From the NCBI GenBank assembly GCA_903890485.1, contig CAITBM010000124.1, positions 1-57,307 on the forward strand: a DNA stretch of 57,307 nt, given 5' to 3'. Numbering within the stretch: position 1 is the first letter of the stretch; each line of letters begins with the position of its first letter. This document shows positions 55,181 to 57,307 of this stretch, piece after piece. Position numbers and translations under genes: made by a program. The DNA comes from an uncultured Opitutaceae bacterium (lineage in GTDB: Bacteria; Verrucomicrobiota; Verrucomicrobiia; Opitutales; Opitutaceae). A model generated the notes under the pieces. The model was not told the DNA's origin. It did no database searches and saw nothing but the letters and a program-made list of their open reading frames with translations.

Positions 55181-56602
55181 CTAGGCTGCCCCCGTTTTGG
55201 GGACGCCGATCGCAGGCAGACGAAGGGTGAAGCGTGCCCCGCCAAGGGCCGCGTCGGCGACTGTCACTGTTCCCCCGTGCGCCTCGGCGACCGCCTTCAC
55301 CAGGCTCAGGCCGAGACCGAGCCCGCGCTGCGACCGGCTTTGGTCGCCGCGGTACAGCCGCCGAAAGATCGCTTCCCGCTCGGCGGCGGGAACGCCCGGG
55401 CCGTTGTCCTCGACCACGAGACTCACGCCGTGCGGGTCGGACTCGGCAGAGAGAACGACCCGGCCCCCGCTCGGCGTGTACTTGAGCGCGTTGTCGAGCA
55501 GGTTGTTGACTGCCTGCCCAAGGCGAACGGGATCCGCCTCCGCCACGGCGGGCACCGGCAGCCTCAGCTCGACCACAATTGCCTTCTCCTCAGCCACCTC
55601 CTTGTACAGCTCGGCCGCCTTCTCGGCCAGGCTCCTCATGTCGACCGGGCGGGTGTGGAGCTTGAGGGCGCCGCCCTCGGCCGCCGAGATGTCGAGGAGG
55701 GTCTCGATCACGTGGAGGAGGCCGTCGGTCTCGTCAACGCAGTGGGCGAGCGCCTCCTTTGCTTCGCTGGGATCCTGCCCGTCGGCGAGGGCGAGCTCCG
55801 CCGTCCCGCGCAGGCGGGTGAGGGGAGTCCGCAGGTCGTGGGCGAGACTGTCCAAGGTGTTGCGCAGGACCTGGACATGCGCCGCATTGCGTTCAAGGAG
55901 TGCATTGAACTGGCGGACGAGCAGTGCGAGCTCGTCGGATCCCCCGGGACTGGCGACCCGCGCGGAGAGGTCGCCCGTCTCGATGATCCTGCGGGCGGTG
56001 TCGGATAGGAGCCGGATGGGGCGGGTGGCCCGCCAGGCGAGGATAGTCCCGGCGACGATGGAAATCGCCAGCGCCGCGGCGCCGACCCAGGCGAAGGCCA
56101 GCCGGAAGGGCTGCAGGAGGACGGCGCGGCTATCAGTGCTTCGGCCAACCTGCAGGACGCCCCCGTCGGGCAGCTGCGCCGAGGCGACGGCGTAGTCCTT
56201 GAGCGCGTTCAAGGGCACGCGAACGGTGCTGATCTGGCGCATCGCCTCCAGGCCGCCGCTGCCGGGGATCGGGATGCTCAGCACCTGGGTTTGGAGCCAG
56301 TCCGGGGGGACGGACACGAACACGGTCTCGTTGCTGGCGGTCACCACGCGGACAAAAAACGAACGGACCTCGGGGGCGGTGTTCGAATTGATTTCGCCCC
56401 TTAGCGCCAGGGCGCCGCCCTCCTCGTAAACGCGGCTTAACCGGCCGGCAAGTTGCTCGACGGCGGCCTTCTCCCTGGCTTCCAGGGCATTGGCCAGGAC
56501 CCAGTAGAGGACCGCAAAGAGGAGGGCCGCCGCGAGGGCGAAGACCAGCGTGTAGAGGCTCGCCAGCCGGAGCGCCAGGGACCTGCGCAGTCGTTCAAAC
56601 AT
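55181..56602 (-). CDS. Sensor histidine kinase (EnvZ/CusS-like)
   Basis: The 473-residue membrane kinase has two helices around a periplasmic region: YTLVFALAAALLFAVLYWVL near 16-35 and FAWVGAAALAISIVAGTILA. A HAMP domain, HisKA with SLAHDLRTPLTRLRG, and HATPase with LLDNALKYTPSGGRV and VEDNGPGVPAAE follow. GLGLGLSLVKAVAEAHGG ends the ATPase. The ATG at 56602 overlaps the preceding regulator gene by 8 bp, which supports a co-transcribed pair. The length and layout match heavy-metal or envelope-stress sensors (CusS-type), but the stimulus is unknown. Confidence 0.92.
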   Translation of the reverse strand: MFERLRRSLALRLASLYTLVFALAAALLFAVLYWVLANALEAREKAAVEQLAGRLSRVYEEGGALALRGEINSNTAPEVRSFFVRVVTASNETVFVSVPPDWLQTQVLSIPIPGSGGLEAMRQISTVRVPLNALKDYAVASAQLPDGGVLQVGRSTDSRAVLLQPFRLAFAWVGAAALAISIVAGTILAWRATRPIRLLSDTARRIIETGDLSARVASPGGSDELALLVRQFNALLERNAAHVQVLRNTLDSLAHDLRTPLTRLRGTAELALADGQDPSEAKEALAHCVDETDGLLHVIETLLDISAAEGGALKLHTRPVDMRSLAEKAAELYKEVAEEKAIVVELRLPVPAVAEADPVRLGQAVNNLLDNALKYTPSGGRVVLSAESDPHGVSLVVEDNGPGVPAAEREAIFRRLYRGDQSRSQRGLGLGLSLVKAVAEAHGGTVTVADAALGGARFTLRLPAIGVPKTGAA

Positions 56603-57266
56603 GGGGCCTGAAGATGTAGCCGACCCGTCGGACGGTTTCGATCCTCGTGTGCTCCGGGTCGATCTTGGACCTGAGGCGCGACACGACGACATCGACGACG
56701 TTGGTCTGGGGGTCGAAGCTGTAGTCCCAAACGTGCTCCAGGATCATGGTCTTGCTCACCGGCCGGCCGGCGTGGCGCAGGAAAAACGCCAGGAGGGAGA
56801 ACTCCCTGGGCTGCAGCTCGACCCTCTCACCGGCGCGCGTGACCTCGCGGCTCACCAGGTCCAGCTCCACGTCCCCGGCGCAGAGCCGGGTCGCCTCCGG
56901 CGCCTGGGAAGCCCGCCGGATCAGCGCCTGGATCCTCGCGACGAGTTCCGAGAACGCGAACGGCTTGGTCATGTAGTCGTCGCCCCCGCTCTGCAGCCCG
57001 CGCACGCGGTCGTCGACCGAAGTGCGCGCGCTCAGGATCAGGACAGGCACGGGGATGCGGGCGGCCCGCAGGCGTTTCACCAGGCTAAGGCCGTCAAGCT
57101 TAGGGAGCATGATGTCGACCACCGCCGCGTCGTAGTTTGTGCACTGGGCCATCTCCAGGCCCGCCTCGCCGTCAGGGGCGTGGTCCACGGCGTAGCCGGC
57201 CTGTTTAAGGCCCCTAACGATGAATGAGGCGATCTTGTCATCATCCTCTACCACGAGCACGCGCAT
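56595..57266 (-). CDS. OmpR/PhoB-family response regulator
   Basis: The 223-residue regulator has a receiver domain with VLVVEDDDKIASFIVRGLK at the start, the phosphorylated aspartate in AAVVDIMLPKLDG near residue 51, and the lysine in MTKPFAF. A winged helix (about 125-220) contains ELQPREFSLLAFFLRHAG and VDVVVSRLRSKID. It is upstream of the sensor on the same strand and overlaps it by 8 bp, the usual order. The 41 bp left at the window edge should include its promoter. Confidence 0.94.
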   Translation of the reverse strand: MRVLVVEDDDKIASFIVRGLKQAGYAVDHAPDGEAGLEMAQCTNYDAAVVDIMLPKLDGLSLVKRLRAARIPVPVLILSARTSVDDRVRGLQSGGDDYMTKPFAFSELVARIQALIRRASQAPEATRLCAGDVELDLVSREVTRAGERVELQPREFSLLAFFLRHAGRPVSKTMILEHVWDYSFDPQTNVVDVVVSRLRSKIDPEHTRIETVRRVGYIFRPHV

Positions 57267-57307
57267 GGGGGGAATAATGCGGTGCGCCGCCGCTTTTTAA
57301 AGGGTCA

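Overview
This 57.3-kb GC-rich window looks like a chromosomal segment of a Gram-negative bacterium of the Verrucomicrobiota, probably close to Opitutaceae. The taxonomic call is an inference. It rests on a fused LpxC-FabZ protein, lipid A and outer-membrane genes, Reg_prop-type hybrid sensors, FecR remnants and large glycan-related membrane proteins. No rRNA genes or CRISPR arrays were seen. The only RNA gene found is tRNA-His, at about 6.0 kb.

Region 1 (1-5.9 kb) is a decayed accessory island ending at a tyrosine recombinase beside tRNA-His. It holds the first 24 codons of an IS3-type OrfA, an O6-methylguanine-DNA methyltransferase gene cut off by that insertion, an intact EVE-domain gene, a secreted barrel-like protein and a truncated SLOG-like protein. 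It also holds a methyltransferase, a chimeric FecR fragment that has erased most of a ParE toxin, and two PF09720-type antitoxin genes. Three short palindromes lie between the recombinase and the tRNA.

Region 2 (6-25.7 kb) is mostly housekeeping. It has an EEP-family hydrolase; an overlapping trpA / response-regulator diguanylate cyclase / miaA unit; a TolC, pseudopilin and one-TM protein unit; and a PpiD-like membrane protein without a parvulin domain. Then come YihY/BrkB and GYF-domain membrane proteins, argS, a pyrimidine-nucleoside-phosphorylase homologue with an altered loop, and an RlmI-like methyltransferase. The region ends with efp (with an unusual loop), lpxC-fabZ, hisI, a DUF971 protein, a GH5 glycosidase and a YebC-family regulator.

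Region 3 (25.8-35.4 kb) begins with two adjacent genes, a response regulator and a DUF2298 membrane protein, each broken by a single-base frameshift. A ROK protein, a transglutaminase, a glycosyltransferase and the NAD de novo genes nadA-nadC-nadB follow.

Region 4 (35.5-43.0 kb) is a tightly packed sugar-catabolic cluster on the minus strand: an aldolase, a Gfo/Idh/MocA oxidoreductase, a D-lyxose-isomerase-type cupin and a PfkB kinase. Upstream of it are a Tat-exported GH116 glycosidase and an unrecognised secreted protein. Together they suggest release of a sugar from a glycoside, then isomerisation, phosphorylation and aldol cleavage.

Region 5 (43.0-57.3 kb) has two hybrid histidine kinases and a NarL-type regulator. 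It also has a stand-alone YcaO gene preceded by a 60-codon ORF for a small peptide with four cysteines near its C-terminus, which is the most interesting candidate for an undescribed system. A TMTC-like TPR protein and a GT39-like protein lie divergently, and an OmpR/EnvZ-type two-component pair ends the window.
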